Source of the DNA: Streptomyces sp. A0958 | Lineage (GTDB): Bacteria; Actinomycetota; Actinomycetes; Streptomycetales; Streptomycetaceae | Assembly (NCBI RefSeq): GCF_004795035.1 | Contig: NZ_SSBK01000008.1 | Coordinates: forward strand, 1 to 64,000 | Length of the DNA: 64,000 bases | Direction of reading: 5' to 3' | Part shown: one piece after another, positions 63,616 through 64,000 of the stretch | Numbering within the stretch: the first letter of the stretch is position 1 | Layout of the letters: each line of letters starts with the position of its first letter | Position numbers and translations under genes: made by a program | Notes under the pieces: generated by a model | Databases searched by the model: none | Seen by the model: the letters and a program-made list of their open reading frames with translations, nothing else | What the model was told of the DNA's origin: nothing

Positions 63616-63689
63616 TCGCCCGGGGGAGCCCGGTACTTCCCCGAGCGCCCGGCTGCGATCGAGCGGTCCGGCCCACGGCCACCGGCGCG

Positions 63690-63912
63690 GAGTCCTTCCT
63701 CGGCCTGGCCAGGGCGCTCGACGTGCCCGTGCCGTCCACCGTTCCGGACGAACCCGCCGGTCTCCTGGAGCACCTGGCACGGCCTCACCGGGAAGGACGT
63801 GCCGGATGACCTCGCCGACGCGTGCGCGGGCCGGCTGATCCAGGGCGACGCCCTGGTCGAGCGGGCCCACCGCGCAACGGCCGACCAGCTCGCCCGGGTG
63901 CTCCTGGTATGA
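63690..63912 (+). pseudogene. short frameshifted fragment, unknown
   Basis: One frame reads FLGLARALDVPVPSTVPDEP and AGLLEHLA; the next reads TWHGLTGKDVPDDLADACAG and ALVERAHRATADQLARVLLV before a TGA. Joined, they would give one natural-looking helical protein, so a frameshift near 63780 is suspected. No family is recognised. Confidence 0.25.
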
Positions 63913-64000
63913 GCGCGTGCCGCAGGTCAGATCCCCGGCCGGTAGCTCGCCCGTGGTCAGGTAGGCCGTGGCGACCTCGTCCGCGCAGGAACCGCCGTCC

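Noticed and set aside
1..64000. CRISPR array, tRNA or rRNA genes
   Set aside because: No regularly spaced identical repeats of CRISPR size and no tRNA-like or rRNA-like sequence were noticed; the iterons are too short and irregular to be CRISPR repeats.

Overview
The base composition, GTG/ATG starts with purine-rich Shine-Dalgarno sequences and the protein families (Tap/Tpg, AfsA, ArpA-type receptors, HSP18 with a RheA-type operator, DUF2267 proteins) point to Streptomyces or a close relative. The tap-tpg operon (36.8-39.6 kb), which in this genus supplies the telomere-capping terminal protein, and two sets of replication and partition genes suggest an internal part of a large linear plasmid, probably a composite one. 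A chromosome arm with an integrated plasmid is less likely but cannot be excluded. No telomere, tRNA, rRNA or CRISPR array was seen.

Layout. 0-4.2 kb: gene-poor start, a RelE/ParE-like toxin-antitoxin pair, small membrane and unknown proteins, and a frameshifted second copy of tpg. 4.4-6.2 kb: a hypothetical gene and two broken transposases. 6.2-9.6 kb: a heat-shock island with an HSP18-type regulator, a TGTCATC-N5-GATGACA operator, hsp18, two DUF2267 genes (one frameshifted) and a MerR-type regulator. 9.8-12.7 kb: an orphan replication helicase with its small partner gene and a scrap of iteron DNA. 12.7-19.9 kb: broken IS1380 and ISL3 elements, a secreted ricin-B lectin, a lipoprotein and gene fragments. 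20-26.7 kb: a SpoIIE-type phosphatase, a mycofactocin-type SDR, a LysR/quinone-oxidoreductase divergon and IS630 debris. 27.4-28.8 kb: an ArsR-like regulator divergent from a peptide deformylase.

28.8-36.5 kb is replication-partition cassette 1: a membrane-linked sigma factor, a 0.57 kb iteron region, primase-polymerase, helicase, small partner gene, parA, parB and a secreted crystallin-like protein. 36.8-40.3 kb holds tpg, tap and a divergent RAMA-domain gene. 40.3-43.3 kb holds polyketide synthase, Tn3 and TetR relics and two small enzyme or membrane genes. 43.3-46.8 kb has almost no recognisable genes. 46.8-52.0 kb is cassette 2: parA2, parB2, iteron region, primase-polymerase, helicase, small partner gene. 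52.0-54.2 kb is a partial tandem copy of cassette 2 without the primase. 54.2-59.7 kb is a gamma-butyrolactone-type signalling island (SDR, HAD-like protein, two TetR-type receptors, AfsA, a shortened acyl-CoA carboxylase) with AAACCG-N6-CGGTTT boxes. 60-64 kb holds an esterase, a LysE exporter, a phosphoesterase and a CGNR regulator.

The most striking feature is the replication apparatus. Two complete cassettes with the same architecture use iterons that differ by one base (GGGAC against GCGAC), and the helicase sequences split into the same two groups. Further relics of both types are scattered through the window. This reads as a composite replicon built from two related linear plasmids with different iteron specificities. 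All statements are by eye from the sequence; no database search was run.
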